From Lysinibacillus parviboronicapiens (GTDB lineage Bacteria; Bacillota; Bacilli; Bacillales_A; Planococcaceae): 64,000 nucleotides of DNA. How positions within the stretch are numbered: the stretch's first letter is position 1; each line of letters begins with the position of its first letter. Positions 1-8,875 of the stretch are shown piece by piece. The DNA lies in the NCBI RefSeq assembly GCF_003049575.1, contig NZ_PYWI01000003.1, forward strand, positions 1 to 64,000, read 5' to 3'. Under the pieces are notes generated by a model. It had not been told where the DNA came from. It did no database searches and saw nothing but the letters and a program-made list of their open reading frames with translations. Position numbers and translations under genes: made by a program.

Positions 1-73
1 ATAAGTACCCCAAATTCCCTTTTAAATACTCTTGAACAATCTTTAATTTAAAACCTTGGCTATATTTCGCCAT
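1..73 (-). CDS. Transposase N-terminus (IS3/IS150 OrfA-like), cut by window edge
   Basis: An ATG at 71-73 on the minus strand opens a frame that stays open to the window edge. It begins MAKYSQGFKLKIVQEYL, which resembles the first helix of the helix-turn-helix OrfA subunit of IS3/IS150-type transposases. The rest lies outside the window, so completeness cannot be judged. The start sits just beyond the hairpin downstream of fliS, so an insertion sequence appears to abut the 3' end of the flagellar operon. The call rests on about 24 residues. Confidence 0.55.
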   Translation of the reverse strand, partial: MAKYSQGFKLKIVQEYLKGNLGYL

Positions 74-75
74 AC

Positions 76-120
76 AAAAACACCCCAAAAGTTAGATTTA
101 TTACTCTAACTTTTGGGGTG
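76..120 (-). terminator. Hairpin plus T-run after fliS (or IS end)
   Basis: Perfect 16-bp arms (81-96 and 105-120) with an 8-base loop are followed in the minus direction by TTTTT. It reads as an intrinsic terminator for flaG-fliD-fliT-fliS. The arm also lies directly upstream of the partial transposase, so it may be the terminal palindrome of that element instead, or serve both roles. Confidence 0.7.
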
Positions 121-149
121 CAGCACCCAATTGATGGTCTCTATTTTCC

Positions 150-560
150 TTAAATTTGTCCGCTATTGCCATTTCCGAATTGTTGTTGTCGATTAATACG
201 GATAACTTCTTTCCAAGTATCGCGGAATTCCGTCACCAAACCTTCAACTTCTTCAATAATAGCTACATCACTTTGAATATTGGCCTCTATTAAACGGCGA
301 TTCATATATTCATAGAGGGCAAACATATTTTTTGACACTTCTATGTCCATATTGAGTGTTGCCATGAGCTCGCTAATGATGGCCTGTGCTTTTAGTAGAT
401 TTGTATTTTTTTCTTGGACATCTTTTTCTTGTATTGCAAGTTTTGCTTTGTGCAAGAACTTTAAACATCCATTATAAAGCATTAACGTAAGCTCACCAGG
501 TGACGCAGTAGTAACACTGTTTTGCTTGTACGCGTTTTGGGCTGTTAAATTTGCTGCCAA
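150..560 (-). CDS. fliS: Flagellin chaperone FliS
   Basis: A 136-residue protein of the FliS family, the cytoplasmic export chaperone that binds the C-terminus of unpolymerised flagellin. The early NAYKQNSV stretch and the TLMLYNGCLKFL helix are characteristic, as is the all-helical composition. The start codon is TTG (558-560), preceded by AAAGGAG about ten bases upstream. It is the third gene after fliD and the fliT-like gene, the order seen in Bacillus. Its glutamine-rich tail (RQQQFG) is ordinary for the family. I infer co-transcription from the sigma-D-like promoter upstream of flaG. Confidence 0.95.
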   Translation of the reverse strand: MAANLTAQNAYKQNSVTTASPGELTLMLYNGCLKFLHKAKLAIQEKDVQEKNTNLLKAQAIISELMATLNMDIEVSKNMFALYEYMNRRLIEANIQSDVAIIEEVEGLVTEFRDTWKEVIRINRQQQFGNGNSGQI

Positions 561-636
561 TAAAGGACAACTCCTTTTAAAGGTTACTTATTTACTATTT
601 TAAACCATTTATCGAAGAAAAGCTAATAGGTATTTG

Positions 637-996
637 TTAATTCTTTTTGTCATAATACATTCCGTCCATTGTGCGAACATTGCTATATGGATTAAAGTAT
701 TGTTCTTCACTTTTTTTCGTTTTTTGTAGATTTGCCATATCCTGCTTTACAGCGTCCATGACAACAGCCAATCGTTGTTTAATACCTTTGTCTAATTCAA
801 GCAAGGTGTTATGAACACGATTTTGAGCATCGAACTTAAAGTTCTCTTCCTGCAAGCGTTTAATAATAATTCCACGCTTATCCAACATTACATTAATGTT
901 GTCAATGTAGCTATCACGTTCTTCACTATTTGGGATTTCCCCTAAAAGTTTATATAGATTAGCAGAAACCTGCAATAGTTGTTCTGTTGGTTGCAT
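637..996 (-). CDS. fliT: FliT-like flagellar chaperone
   Basis: A 119-residue, highly charged helical protein directly after fliD and before fliS, the position of fliT in Bacillus. FliT-type proteins bind FliD as export chaperones. The sequence is weakly conserved, so the name rests mainly on position, size and helical character. The ATG at 994-996 has a good AGGAG ribosome site seven bases upstream. The last 25 residues (YFNPYSNVRTMDGMYYDKK) are tyrosine-rich and look unstructured. 76 bases separate it from fliS. Confidence 0.75.
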   Translation of the reverse strand: MQPTEQLLQVSANLYKLLGEIPNSEERDSYIDNINVMLDKRGIIIKRLQEENFKFDAQNRVHNTLLELDKGIKQRLAVVMDAVKQDMANLQKTKKSEEQYFNPYSNVRTMDGMYYDKKN

Positions 997-1028
997 ATAA
1001 TTCTCCTACTCTAGCTTTATTAAAAGCC

Positions 1029-3455
1029 TTATGCTCCTAATCCTTGCATGAACATACTTGATTGCGAATTTGCTTTATTTATAGCTTGTTCCATGGCTGA
1101 GAATTGCTTCCAGTAGCGTGCTTCAATATTTTTAAGTTTTTCTTGCCAAGTATCTATGCGTTTATTTGTATCTACTATGTTTTTACCGATTGAGTAGGTT
1201 TGCTCTGTAGCTGACGTACGCCCCGCTTTTTTCTCTATATCAATCTTAAAACTATCCATAGTACTACGTAGTTTTTGCAAGTAGCCTCGTGTATCTGCTT
1301 CTTTAGTGGAAATGTTCCCGTCTTTATCAGTTACTGTAATCGTATCTTTTTGTTTACCGTCGAGATTTGAGAATAATGCTGCTACTGCATCTGGATCTTC
1401 TTCAAGAGCCTTTTGTAGTTTCTTTTCGTCAATTTCTAATTGACCACCATCATTATAGTTCTTAGTTGTCGTAATGCCTACATTAAAGAGTGTATTAAAT
1501 TTTTGATTTGAAACGGCTGGATTTGCTTCGTAAACCAATGCACGCATACTAGCAAGTCCACTTCTTAAAATAGTATCGCTACGTAATAATCCACTTTTTG
1601 CCTTTTCTTCCCAAAGCTTAATCTCGTTTTCTGACATATCTTTTCTTTGTTCATCAGTTAAAGGTGCAAAGGAACGATATTTTGTTTCTTTAGTTTGTTC
1701 GCTCAAATCCTTAATTAAGCCATTGTAAGTAGTAACAAATTCTTTAATTTTATTCATCATTTCATCAACGTTGGTAGTAGATGTAATGGTAACTGGAGAA
1801 ACTGTCGATGGATCAGCAGTTATTTGTGGGGGCGCTGTTGCAGTTGCTACATGATTTAAATAGGCTGCCTCAAAGTCTCCATCACTTTCCTTATAAATAT
1901 TTTCTTTATATAATTGTTTATAGTTTGCTTCTGCATTGGCATTTCTTGTTATAGCAGCTTTATAGGCAGAATCGGCTTGGTCCATCTCAGTTCTAGCTGT
2001 TGTTAATTTGATTTGCGCATCGGCTACTACTGATAAGTTCTCGATTTCAGGTCCACTTAAACTTTGTAAAGCCTCAAGTGTTCCCTTGTCTAATGACTTT
2101 AACTTCTCTTTTAAAGGCCCTTCTGGTAAATCAGCAAATGGATCTTCTACTGATAAATCCCGACCTGTAAGTGCAGTTGCAATATCTGCACCTAAACCGG
2201 AAAGGTCTTTTAAAACTTGCTTATTCAAAACATTAAAAGTTTTTTCTAATTTTGCAACATCAGATATTGCATTAAAATCTGCCTCTGTTAACTCGGAAAT
2301 TTCTTTTAAATCACCAAATTCTATTTTGCCTAGTGCATCTTTTAAAGCTGGAGGGAAACCATCTGCTTCAGTAAGATTTGCAATTGCTGTTCTTGCAGCT
2401 TCTTCATCCGTGAAATCTATTTCTGCCAGCTTCGTAACTTGATTGTAATTTAGTTCTGCTAGAAGTGGTCTAGTTTCCAAAGCCAGTTCCGAATAAAGTA
2501 CCTTTTGAGCATCATTTAAACTACTCGATAAGCTAGCTTTTGCTAGATTATAAACATCTGTAGCGTCAGCATGAGCCTGCTTTTTTGTATCAAAAGTTGA
2601 TTCTTTGGCAGATAAATCGGTTGCAGCATTTTTTCTTTCATTAAATGACAACGTTAACAAAGAATTTATCGTACCACCCGCGTTAAACGTTTCTTTTAAC
2701 GTGACATTGTAGCCAGAAATAGTAAATGTATTTGAAGAACGTTCAGTCGCTATACCATTCACTTGGAACATCGCATTTTTACCGCCACTTGCTAAATCAC
2801 CAGAAGTCTTTCCATTAAGCGATGTATATCCAAGCTTACCAAAAATATCTGCTCCAGCAGTTACTTGAACCTCAGCTCCATTTTTATTATCACCTGTATT
2901 CTTTGCAGTAATAGATAGGCGACCATTTTCAAATAATGCACTAACACCCGCATTACTATCGTTAATTTTTTCCACAAACTTCGATATTGTCATGGATTCA
3001 TCAATAACAATATCAGTACCCTCTGTTGGCATTGTTCCGTCTGGTTTAATAGCGTTTAGCTTTATTACACCGTTGCTGATGCCAAGTTCACTTAACTTCG
3101 TATTGGCAGTAGCATTAATTTGATCACCGAGGCCTCGCGCTGCAGATGCAAGTTGTGATACACCTTCAAGTGCTAGCGTGCCAGAAGCACTGGGTGTTGC
3201 TGTAGCAGAAGCATATGTGCTGTTGGAAACTGCAGCTGTTTTTGATTTCATACTTTTTAAAATTAAATTGTCTGCAATATACTTATCAAATGTTTGAAGT
3301 TTTGTATTAATTCCTCGATACGCATCTCGTTGCCATTCATACATAGTTTTTTTCTGTTGTAATTTGATAAGAGGTGATTTTTCAGCTTGCATTAACTTTG
3401 CTACTAAAGCATCAATATCCATCCCTGAGGCTAAACCGCCAATTCTGTTTACCAT
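1029..3455 (-). CDS. fliD: Flagellar cap protein FliD with large insertion
   Basis: FliD (hook-associated protein 2) forms the distal cap under which flagellin polymerises. The N-terminus (MVNRIGGLASGMDIDALV) is the classic FliD_N motif. The C-terminal half (KIKEFVTTYNGLI, LFNVGITTTKNYNDGG, DPDAVAALF) is FliD_C. At 808 residues it is far longer than the ~500 of B. subtilis FliD. The excess lies between about residues 262 and 550: an Ala/Asp/Glu-rich, mostly helical segment between the normal VTLKETF and STTNVDEMMNKIKEF stretches. The ATG has AGGAGG nine bases upstream. It lies 23 bases downstream of flaG. The insertion probably makes a surface-exposed domain on the cap. Confidence 0.95.
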   Translation of the reverse strand: MVNRIGGLASGMDIDALVAKLMQAEKSPLIKLQQKKTMYEWQRDAYRGINTKLQTFDKYIADNLILKSMKSKTAAVSNSTYASATATPSASGTLALEGVSQLASAARGLGDQINATANTKLSELGISNGVIKLNAIKPDGTMPTEGTDIVIDESMTISKFVEKINDSNAGVSALFENGRLSITAKNTGDNKNGAEVQVTAGADIFGKLGYTSLNGKTSGDLASGGKNAMFQVNGIATERSSNTFTISGYNVTLKETFNAGGTINSLLTLSFNERKNAATDLSAKESTFDTKKQAHADATDVYNLAKASLSSSLNDAQKVLYSELALETRPLLAELNYNQVTKLAEIDFTDEEAARTAIANLTEADGFPPALKDALGKIEFGDLKEISELTEADFNAISDVAKLEKTFNVLNKQVLKDLSGLGADIATALTGRDLSVEDPFADLPEGPLKEKLKSLDKGTLEALQSLSGPEIENLSVVADAQIKLTTARTEMDQADSAYKAAITRNANAEANYKQLYKENIYKESDGDFEAAYLNHVATATAPPQITADPSTVSPVTITSTTNVDEMMNKIKEFVTTYNGLIKDLSEQTKETKYRSFAPLTDEQRKDMSENEIKLWEEKAKSGLLRSDTILRSGLASMRALVYEANPAVSNQKFNTLFNVGITTTKNYNDGGQLEIDEKKLQKALEEDPDAVAALFSNLDGKQKDTITVTDKDGNISTKEADTRGYLQKLRSTMDSFKIDIEKKAGRTSATEQTYSIGKNIVDTNKRIDTWQEKLKNIEARYWKQFSAMEQAINKANSQSSMFMQGLGA

Positions 3456-3478
3456 ATCTTGTTCCTCCTAATTTATCC

Positions 3479-3850
3479 TTAAATTTTTTCGTCTACAATC
3501 ATACCTAAAAGTTTTTGCATTTCATAAAATGCATCTAATAGTTTTCTAGGTGGTATTTCTTTCACAACTTGTTCTGTTTGCGCATCTACCACTTGTACAA
3601 AATAACGATCTAAGCCATCATGCAGTACGAATTTCGAAGAACTATGATTTATTTGCAAAAATTCGTTCACTATTTCTACAGCTTGTTGTAATTTTTCTTT
3701 TGATATTTCTTGCTCTTCTGGTGCAATATTTTGTTTTTCAACTTTTTGCTTAGTGACAGTAGGCTCTGTTGTCACTTCTAAGCTTGCCACCCTCATATTA
3801 TTTGAAGCAGTAGATGTCTCTATTGTTTGTCCTTGCGTTGCAATACGCAT
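3479..3850 (-). CDS. flaG: FlaG family flagellar protein
   Basis: FlaG-family protein (YvyC in B. subtilis), a small cytoplasmic factor linked to filament length, next to fliD as usual. The C-terminal half carries the family pattern: FLQINHSSSKFVLHDG, then a predicted strand (RYFVQVVDAQT) and VVKEIPPRKLLD. The open frame extends to 3871, but the ATG at 3848-3850 (MRIATQGQ) has a strong GGGGG ribosome site nine bases upstream, so I use it (about 123 residues). First gene of the fliD operon. Confidence 0.9.
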   Translation of the reverse strand: MRIATQGQTIETSTASNNMRVASLEVTTEPTVTKQKVEKQNIAPEEQEISKEKLQQAVEIVNEFLQINHSSSKFVLHDGLDRYFVQVVDAQTEQVVKEIPPRKLLDAFYEMQKLLGMIVDEKI

Positions 3851-3981
3851 CCTATCCAACCCCCTAAACATTTCATGTACTTATGTGTATTATCGGAAGT
3901 ATTTTGTGAAATTTCACTTTTAAAGAAAATCGAATAAAAATTATAGTCTACTAGATTTTGAAAAATTCTTTTTATCCACTA
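3851..3981 (-). promoter_or_regulatory. Sigma-D-like promoter of flaG-fliD-fliT-fliS
   Basis: On the minus strand TCCGATAA (3890-3897) closely matches the flagellar sigma-D -10 element GCCGATAT. A TGAA sits exactly 15 bases upstream (3913-3916) in the place of the TAAA -35 element. The start codon of flaG is about 40 bases downstream. No other gene lies in this stretch. Confidence 0.7.
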
Positions 3982-4021
3982 AAAAGCGACATTCCGTTTA
4001 CGATAACGGAATGTCGCTTTT
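3976..4021 (-). terminator. Terminator of the pse operon
   Basis: Seventeen-base arms around AAGCGACATTCCGTT (3982-3998 and 4005-4021) form a strong hairpin, followed in the minus direction by a short T-run. It lies downstream of pseC and separates the sugar island from the flaG operon. 4022-4207 is AT-rich and holds no gene I can see. Confidence 0.85.
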
Positions 4022-4207
4022 ATATAAAAATGCTTTTCACAACGAAACAAAATTAAGGAAAACATTTCTATTTAATAAGAAAAATGTAAAATATTAGTTT
4101 TATATTGAAATATACCTCGGTATCATTGAATTTGAATTATTTATATAAAAAGTCTAAATGCTTGAAAATTTATTGTCTCTTTATTTTATATATTACTTTT
4201 CTATACT

Positions 4208-5356
4208 TTATTTATGTAATATATTTTTTAATATTTCAATTACATCATTAACATCAGATTTCTCCATATCAGGAAATATCGGTAATGTTAATGCACCTTG
4301 ATACCAATTCTCCGCTACTTTACATATTTGTTTACCATACCCGAGCTGTTGGTAATAAGGATGCCAATAAACAGGGATATAATGCACATGGACGCCAATA
4401 TTACATGTTCGCATTTCATTAAATATTTCTTTTCGAGTTTTTTTTAATACGGTTTGGTCCAGCTGAATCATGTACAAATGCCAACCTGATTTTGTTTCAT
4501 CTAACTGTTTTGGTATTATTACACCAGAAAATTGATCTAGTGCATCATTGTACATCTCAGCTATTTCACGGCGACTATTAATAAATTTATCTATTTTTTT
4601 CATTTGCGATAACCCTAATGCTGCTTGCATATCTGTCATACGATAATTGAAACCAAGGTCAGTCATCTCATAATACCAATCACCTAGTTCCTCTGCATAA
4701 GGTGTTTTAGATATTCCATGACTACGGAAAATCTTTAATTTTTCATAATATTCTTCAGAGTTAGTAGTGATTACTCCGCCTTCTGCAGTGGTAATTGGTT
4801 TCACTGGATGAAAACTAAACATCGTCATATGTGCTTGTGAACCAACTTTACGACCTTTATAGCTAGCTCCAAATGAATGGGCGCCGTCTTCTATTACAAT
4901 AAGTTTATGTTCCTCTGCAATAGTCATTATTTCGTCTAAGTTTACCGGTTGTCCAGTAAAATCCACGGGTATAATAGCCTTTGTCTTAGAGGTAATGTTC
5001 TTCTTGATTTCCTTTGGATCAATATTATAAGTTTGTGAGTCTATATCTGCAAATACAGGTGTTCCACCGCAATACAAAACTGCATTCGATGTCGCAGCAA
5101 AAGTTATTGGCGTTGTAATAACTTCATCACCTGCCCCAATACCTGCAGCATAACAAGCGCCGTGTAAGGCAGCAGTGCCATTAGAAAATGCTACTGCATA
5201 CTTTGCACCTATGTAATCTGCTACTGATTGTTCAAATTCCTCAACTTTAGGTCCTTGCGTTAAAAAAGGCGACCGTAATGTTTCTACTACAGCCTCAATG
5301 TCAGCTTCATCAATTGACTGTTTTCCATATGATAAAAATGTTGAGCGCTTATTCAT
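4208..5356 (-). CDS. pseC: Pseudaminic acid pathway aminotransferase PseC
   Basis: A PLP-dependent DegT/DnrJ/EryC1 aminotransferase that puts the 4-amino group on the keto-sugar made by PseB. The PLP lysine is in SFHPVKPITTAEGG (about K186), a motif typical of PseC rather than other sugar aminotransferases. The PLP-phosphate motif FSNGTAALHGA is near residue 58 and EDGAHSFGA near 156. Length (382) is normal. It is the last gene of the pse operon, 12 bases after pseI. Function is well supported by the other Pse enzymes around it. Confidence 0.92.
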   Translation of the reverse strand: MNKRSTFLSYGKQSIDEADIEAVVETLRSPFLTQGPKVEEFEQSVADYIGAKYAVAFSNGTAALHGACYAAGIGAGDEVITTPITFAATSNAVLYCGGTPVFADIDSQTYNIDPKEIKKNITSKTKAIIPVDFTGQPVNLDEIMTIAEEHKLIVIEDGAHSFGASYKGRKVGSQAHMTMFSFHPVKPITTAEGGVITTNSEEYYEKLKIFRSHGISKTPYAEELGDWYYEMTDLGFNYRMTDMQAALGLSQMKKIDKFINSRREIAEMYNDALDQFSGVIIPKQLDETKSGWHLYMIQLDQTVLKKTRKEIFNEMRTCNIGVHVHYIPVYWHPYYQQLGYGKQICKVAENWYQGALTLPIFPDMEKSDVNDVIEILKNILHK

Positions 5357-5367
5357 GCTATCAGTCC

Positions 5368-6414
5368 TTATAGTAATATATCAAAAGTTAAAGGTGTCCC
5401 TTTTAATACATCTATTTTTACTTTCTTTCCTACCACCAACTCGAAATATTTTGGTGCAAGTCCATATCCTGGGCGTACAACACGGACATTTTCTTTCGTT
5501 AATACATCACCAGCTTTTAACTCTTCTCCTATGTAGAGCGATCTGCGATATTCAAGCGATGGTTTTTCGACGTTTGTAGGCCCGTAGGAAATCGTTCCTA
5601 AACTTCTCCATGCTCGCTCTGTCTCCTCCACTAGCATTTTAAGTTCATGTGGTTCTAAAGAAAATGTTGAATCTACACCACCATCAGCACGCGATGTTGT
5701 AAAATGCTTCTCTATAACAACGGCACCTAATGTCACTGCAGCAATAGATACACCAATCCCCATCGTATGGTCAGATAACCCAATTTCTGTTCCAAACAAT
5801 TCTTTCATATGACGGATGGTAGATATATTTGAGTTTTCCGGTGTTGCAGGGTATGTACTTGTACATTTCAATAAAACAATTTGTTCGTTTCCTTGAGATT
5901 TAACTGCTCGTACAGCTTCATCCAATTCAGCAATTGATGCCATTCCTGTTGAGATAATAATGGGCTTGCCAGTTGCTGCTACTTTTTTAATTAAAGGAAT
6001 ATCTACATTTTCAAAAGAAGCAATTTTATACGCAGGCACGTTTAAAGTTTCTAAAAAATCTACAGCCGTTTCATCAAATGGTGAACTAAAAGCAACCATC
6101 CCAAGTTCCTTACATCGATTAAAAATAGCTTCATGCCATTCCCAAGGAGTATATGCCTCTTTATATAAATTATAGAGAGATTGTCCTTTCCACAGGTTTA
6201 TATCGCTTTCGATAAAAAATTCACCTGTATGGATATCCAAAGTCATCGTATCTGGTGTATATGTTTGTAATTTTACTGCATCTGCCCCAGCCTCTGCTGC
6301 TAGATCCACTATTTTTAATGCACGCTCAAGTGATTGATTGTGATTACCTGACATTTCAGCTATTATAAATGGTTTTTCCGTACGTCCAATCTTTTTATCA
6401 CCTATTTGAATCAT
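5368..6414 (-). CDS. pseI: Pseudaminic acid synthase PseI
   Basis: NeuB/PseI-family condensing enzyme, joining the 6-carbon altrose derivative with phosphoenolpyruvate. It has the NeuB TIM barrel (FIIAEMSGNHNQ, AVKLQTYTP, LSDHTMGIGVSIAAV, VIEKHFTTSR) and a C-terminal SAF/antifreeze-like domain (YRRSLYIGEELKAGD to VRPGYGLAPKYF). The DGGVDSTFSLEP stretch favours PseI over the legionaminate synthase. The frame is open to 6444, but the ATG at 6412-6414 follows a perfect GGAGG and overlaps the pseG stop by four bases (ATGA), so I place the start there. A second, distinct NeuB homologue is at 42761-43840. Confidence 0.93.
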   Translation of the reverse strand: MIQIGDKKIGRTEKPFIIAEMSGNHNQSLERALKIVDLAAEAGADAVKLQTYTPDTMTLDIHTGEFFIESDINLWKGQSLYNLYKEAYTPWEWHEAIFNRCKELGMVAFSSPFDETAVDFLETLNVPAYKIASFENVDIPLIKKVAATGKPIIISTGMASIAELDEAVRAVKSQGNEQIVLLKCTSTYPATPENSNISTIRHMKELFGTEIGLSDHTMGIGVSIAAVTLGAVVIEKHFTTSRADGGVDSTFSLEPHELKMLVEETERAWRSLGTISYGPTNVEKPSLEYRRSLYIGEELKAGDVLTKENVRVVRPGYGLAPKYFELVVGKKVKIDVLKGTPLTFDILL

Positions 6415-7391
6415 TCCGTTACCTCCAAAATTGCATCCAACCAAGATCTCGCCCCTCCTGATTGCTCCGTTAACTTTAAACCGGCATTGCGCATGTTTAT
6501 CAATAATTCTTTTTTACCTTTTAAGGACCAAAGTAAATCTTTATACGTATCCGCAGTTACTTGTTCATGCCATCCTAAGTTCCATATTACGCCTAACTCT
6601 TCTGCAGTTTCTGTTGAAATACGTTGATTTTCTGCAACAATTGAACTTGATGAAGGTAAACCAACGAAGCAACGTTCCCAAGTAGCACTACCGCCAGCGC
6701 CTATAGAAAAATCTGCTTTTGCCATCAACGAAGCCAAATAATCTATTTGGCAATGAAAATGATAACCTTCCTTCATGCAAATATCTTTAATTTTAGTTTT
6801 ATGAGGATTACTATTACCAACAACAACATCAACGCATTGGAAAATTTGATGTTGTGTTAATGCTGTTAAAACTTTCAATGTTTCACTTGTTGGATCACTA
6901 CCACCCATAAAAATAAGAATGCGGTTAACTCCACTCATTTTATTCGGTAGGCTTTTTCTTTCTCGAATAAATTCTTCTCGCATAATTAAATATCTCGGCC
7001 CTAGTAATTTCACACAATGTGCTGGAACTAAGTCATCATAACGATGCTCATAGTTTGGAACAACATTTTGATCTAATAATAGATCACAGTCATGTATACG
7101 ATTGGCCAAATCATCAATGACAACAATTTTTTTTACGAATGGTCGTATTTTCCTTTCCCATTCTCTATCAATATCATAATGATCGATAATACAAATATCT
7201 GCCTTTGTCATTTCAGTAATTACTACAAAACCTTTAGATTGAACAAATACTCGCATATCACCTGGTAACTCTTTCATCCAAAAGAACACTTCATGACCTT
7301 TTTTTCTAAGCTCAGTTGCAATGGTAAGGCAGCGCATCACATGACCACTACCAATCTTAAAAGAAGCATCTGTGCGAATGACAATATTCAA
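6411..7391 (-). CDS. pseG: UDP-sugar hydrolase PseG
   Basis: PseG removes UDP from UDP-2,4-diacetamido-2,4,6-trideoxy-altropyranose before condensation by PseI. The protein has a GT-B-like fold. The N-terminus IVIRTDASFKIGSGHVMRCL contains the glycine-rich GxGHxxR motif of PseG/MurG-like enzymes. The C-terminal nucleotide-binding part includes IFMGGSDP and ADFSIGAGGSATWERC. At 326 residues it is normal length, and no acetyltransferase domain is fused, consistent with the separate pseH. It is translationally coupled to pseI and lies one base from pseF. Confidence 0.9.
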   Translation of the reverse strand: MNIVIRTDASFKIGSGHVMRCLTIATELRKKGHEVFFWMKELPGDMRVFVQSKGFVVITEMTKADICIIDHYDIDREWERKIRPFVKKIVVIDDLANRIHDCDLLLDQNVVPNYEHRYDDLVPAHCVKLLGPRYLIMREEFIRERKSLPNKMSGVNRILIFMGGSDPTSETLKVLTALTQHQIFQCVDVVVGNSNPHKTKIKDICMKEGYHFHCQIDYLASLMAKADFSIGAGGSATWERCFVGLPSSSSIVAENQRISTETAEELGVIWNLGWHEQVTADTYKDLLWSLKGKKELLINMRNAGLKLTEQSGGARSWLDAILEVTE

Positions 7392-7392
7392 T

Positions 7393-8136
7393 TTATATCA
7401 CCGGCTTTTGTTCAATATGTGCATTTAGCTTTGCAACTTCAGGTGTACGTTTTAAGTAATCAATAATAGCTGCACTTGAGACAAGTGGATTATTAAAATA
7501 TTCTGCCACTACTCGAATTAGCTCATAGTCAGGATCTGTATCCAATGTAATACGAAAATCTGGTGCTCGTCGGTTCTCTGGAACTTTATATGTGATTGCT
7601 GCAAACTGTTCCTTAAATTCATAGGCATAGTACGTTACATGTTCACGATGACGCTGTTCTTGACCTATTTCATTTATTTTCAGTAGCGAGTCATATGAAA
7701 TTAACTCAACAGCTAAACCTCGTGGTAAATCACCATCTACTAACACAATATCCTTTCGCTCATTTGCCATAATAGCTATCATTTCAGAGGCCATTTCATA
7801 GTCTATAAACGGACAATCCGATGTCACACGCATTACATAATCAGGCTCATATTCATTCGCACAATCTACAAAGCGAGATAATACATCGTTCTCTGAACCA
7901 CGGAAACATTGAATATTATGTTCTAAGCACCAAGAAGCAATTGCATCATCTTGTGGCGATAATGAAGTTGCAACAATGACTTCTTGCACGCCGTTAATTT
8001 GCAAACAGCGCTTTGTTACATACGTCAGTACATCTGACTCCCCTAGTGGTTTTAAAATCTTACCCGGAAGTCTGGTTGACCCCATTCTTGCTTGAATAAT
8101 CACGATTGTTTTCAAATAATCACACCCTACGTTCAC
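7393..8136 (-). CDS. pseF: CMP-pseudaminate synthetase, SpsF-type cytidylyltransferase
   Basis: SpsF-family (COG1861) nucleotidyltransferase. IVIIQARMGSTRLPGK is the diagnostic nucleotide-binding motif, with RGSENDVLSRF and VMRVTSDCPFID following. In pse clusters this enzyme takes the PseF role, activating pseudaminate with CTP. It differs from the NeuA/LegF-type enzyme at 38295-39002, so the two nonulosonate pathways here use unrelated-looking cytidylyltransferases. Start choice is uncertain: GTG at 8134-8136 has AGGAG ten bases upstream, while TTG at 8113-8115 gives the family-typical MKTIVIIQ and has an AGGGTG. Confidence 0.85.
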   Translation of the reverse strand: MNVGCDYLKTIVIIQARMGSTRLPGKILKPLGESDVLTYVTKRCLQINGVQEVIVATSLSPQDDAIASWCLEHNIQCFRGSENDVLSRFVDCANEYEPDYVMRVTSDCPFIDYEMASEMIAIMANERKDIVLVDGDLPRGLAVELISYDSLLKINEIGQEQRHREHVTYYAYEFKEQFAAITYKVPENRRAPDFRITLDTDPDYELIRVVAEYFNNPLVSSAAIIDYLKRTPEVAKLNAHIEQKPVI

Positions 8137-8149
8137 TTAGAAATTTCTC

Positions 8150-8875
8150 CTATATTGTTCCATTATCGACATGTATAGTTGTACCTGTAATCGACTTTGC
8201 TTGATCCGAAAGTAAAAAAAGGACTGTGCTTGCTACGCTTGAAATATCCGTTTCCTTTTTCAAAGATGTTCTTTTGTAAATACGTGCTTTTTGATCTTCT
8301 GTCAATGTTGTACTCATACTTGTTTCCATAAAACCTGGTACAACACAGTTAGAACGGATTCCTTTGCTCCCCCATTCCCTAGCAGTATTTTTAGAAAATG
8401 CCTCCATTGCTCCCTTAGATGCTGCGTACATGCTCAAACCTTTATATCCCGTATGAGCACTGATAGAGGATATATGCACGATTGAGCCCTGCGTTTTATG
8501 CAATAACATATCTCTAATCGCATACTTCGATAGATGCATAGCTGAAAATACATTCACTTGGAACATTGTCTGCAATTGTTGAACATTTAGGTTAGAAACA
8601 ATATCGTCATATGCCATTGCTGAATTATTAACGAGTCCGTAAATCGGACCTATTTTACGAATCTTTTCCATATATAATGGCTTTATACCATCCACATCTG
8701 TTAAATCATAAGAAAGTGGTTTGAAACGGTCTGGGTATATTGCTAACAGCTCGCCCGCAGCATCTTCACTTGAACGGCTAATGCCAATAACGCCAAAGTC
8801 TGTTTCTGCCAATATTTGATGAACAATCTCTCTCCCGACTCCTCTTGAATCACCAGTCACAATAATCCATTTCAT
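8150..8875 (-). CDS. SDR-family reductase (FabG-like) in pse operon
   Basis: Classical short-chain dehydrogenase of 241 residues. It shows a TGDSRGVGREI cofactor motif, a VNNSAM stretch (NNAG-like, with Ser for Ala), the catalytic Ser in HISSISAHTG and a YAASK active site. The N-terminal aspartate/arginine pattern suggests NADP(H). It overlaps the end of the AMP-forming ligase by four bases, so the two are translationally coupled. With the ligase and the acyl carrier protein it forms a three-gene acyl-processing unit inside the pse operon. I infer reduction of a 3-keto- or similar acyl chain on the carrier, but a sugar or free keto-acid is also possible. Confidence 0.8.
   Translation of the reverse strand: MKWIIVTGDSRGVGREIVHQILAETDFGVIGISRSSEDAAGELLAIYPDRFKPLSYDLTDVDGIKPLYMEKIRKIGPIYGLVNNSAMAYDDIVSNLNVQQLQTMFQVNVFSAMHLSKYAIRDMLLHKTQGSIVHISSISAHTGYKGLSMYAASKGAMEAFSKNTAREWGSKGIRSNCVVPGFMETSMSTTLTEDQKARIYKRTSLKKETDISSVASTVLFLLSDQAKSITGTTIHVDNGTI

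Noticed and set aside
2008-2442. 144-codon plus-strand frame inside fliD
   Set aside because: Shadow of the Ala/Asp-rich fliD insertion; no ribosome site and a low-complexity serine-rich translation.
7393-8136. Calling the SpsF-type enzyme a spore-coat polysaccharide protein
   Set aside because: The family is named after SpsF of B. subtilis, but here it sits between pseG and the acyl genes, so a CMP-pseudaminate synthetase role fits better.
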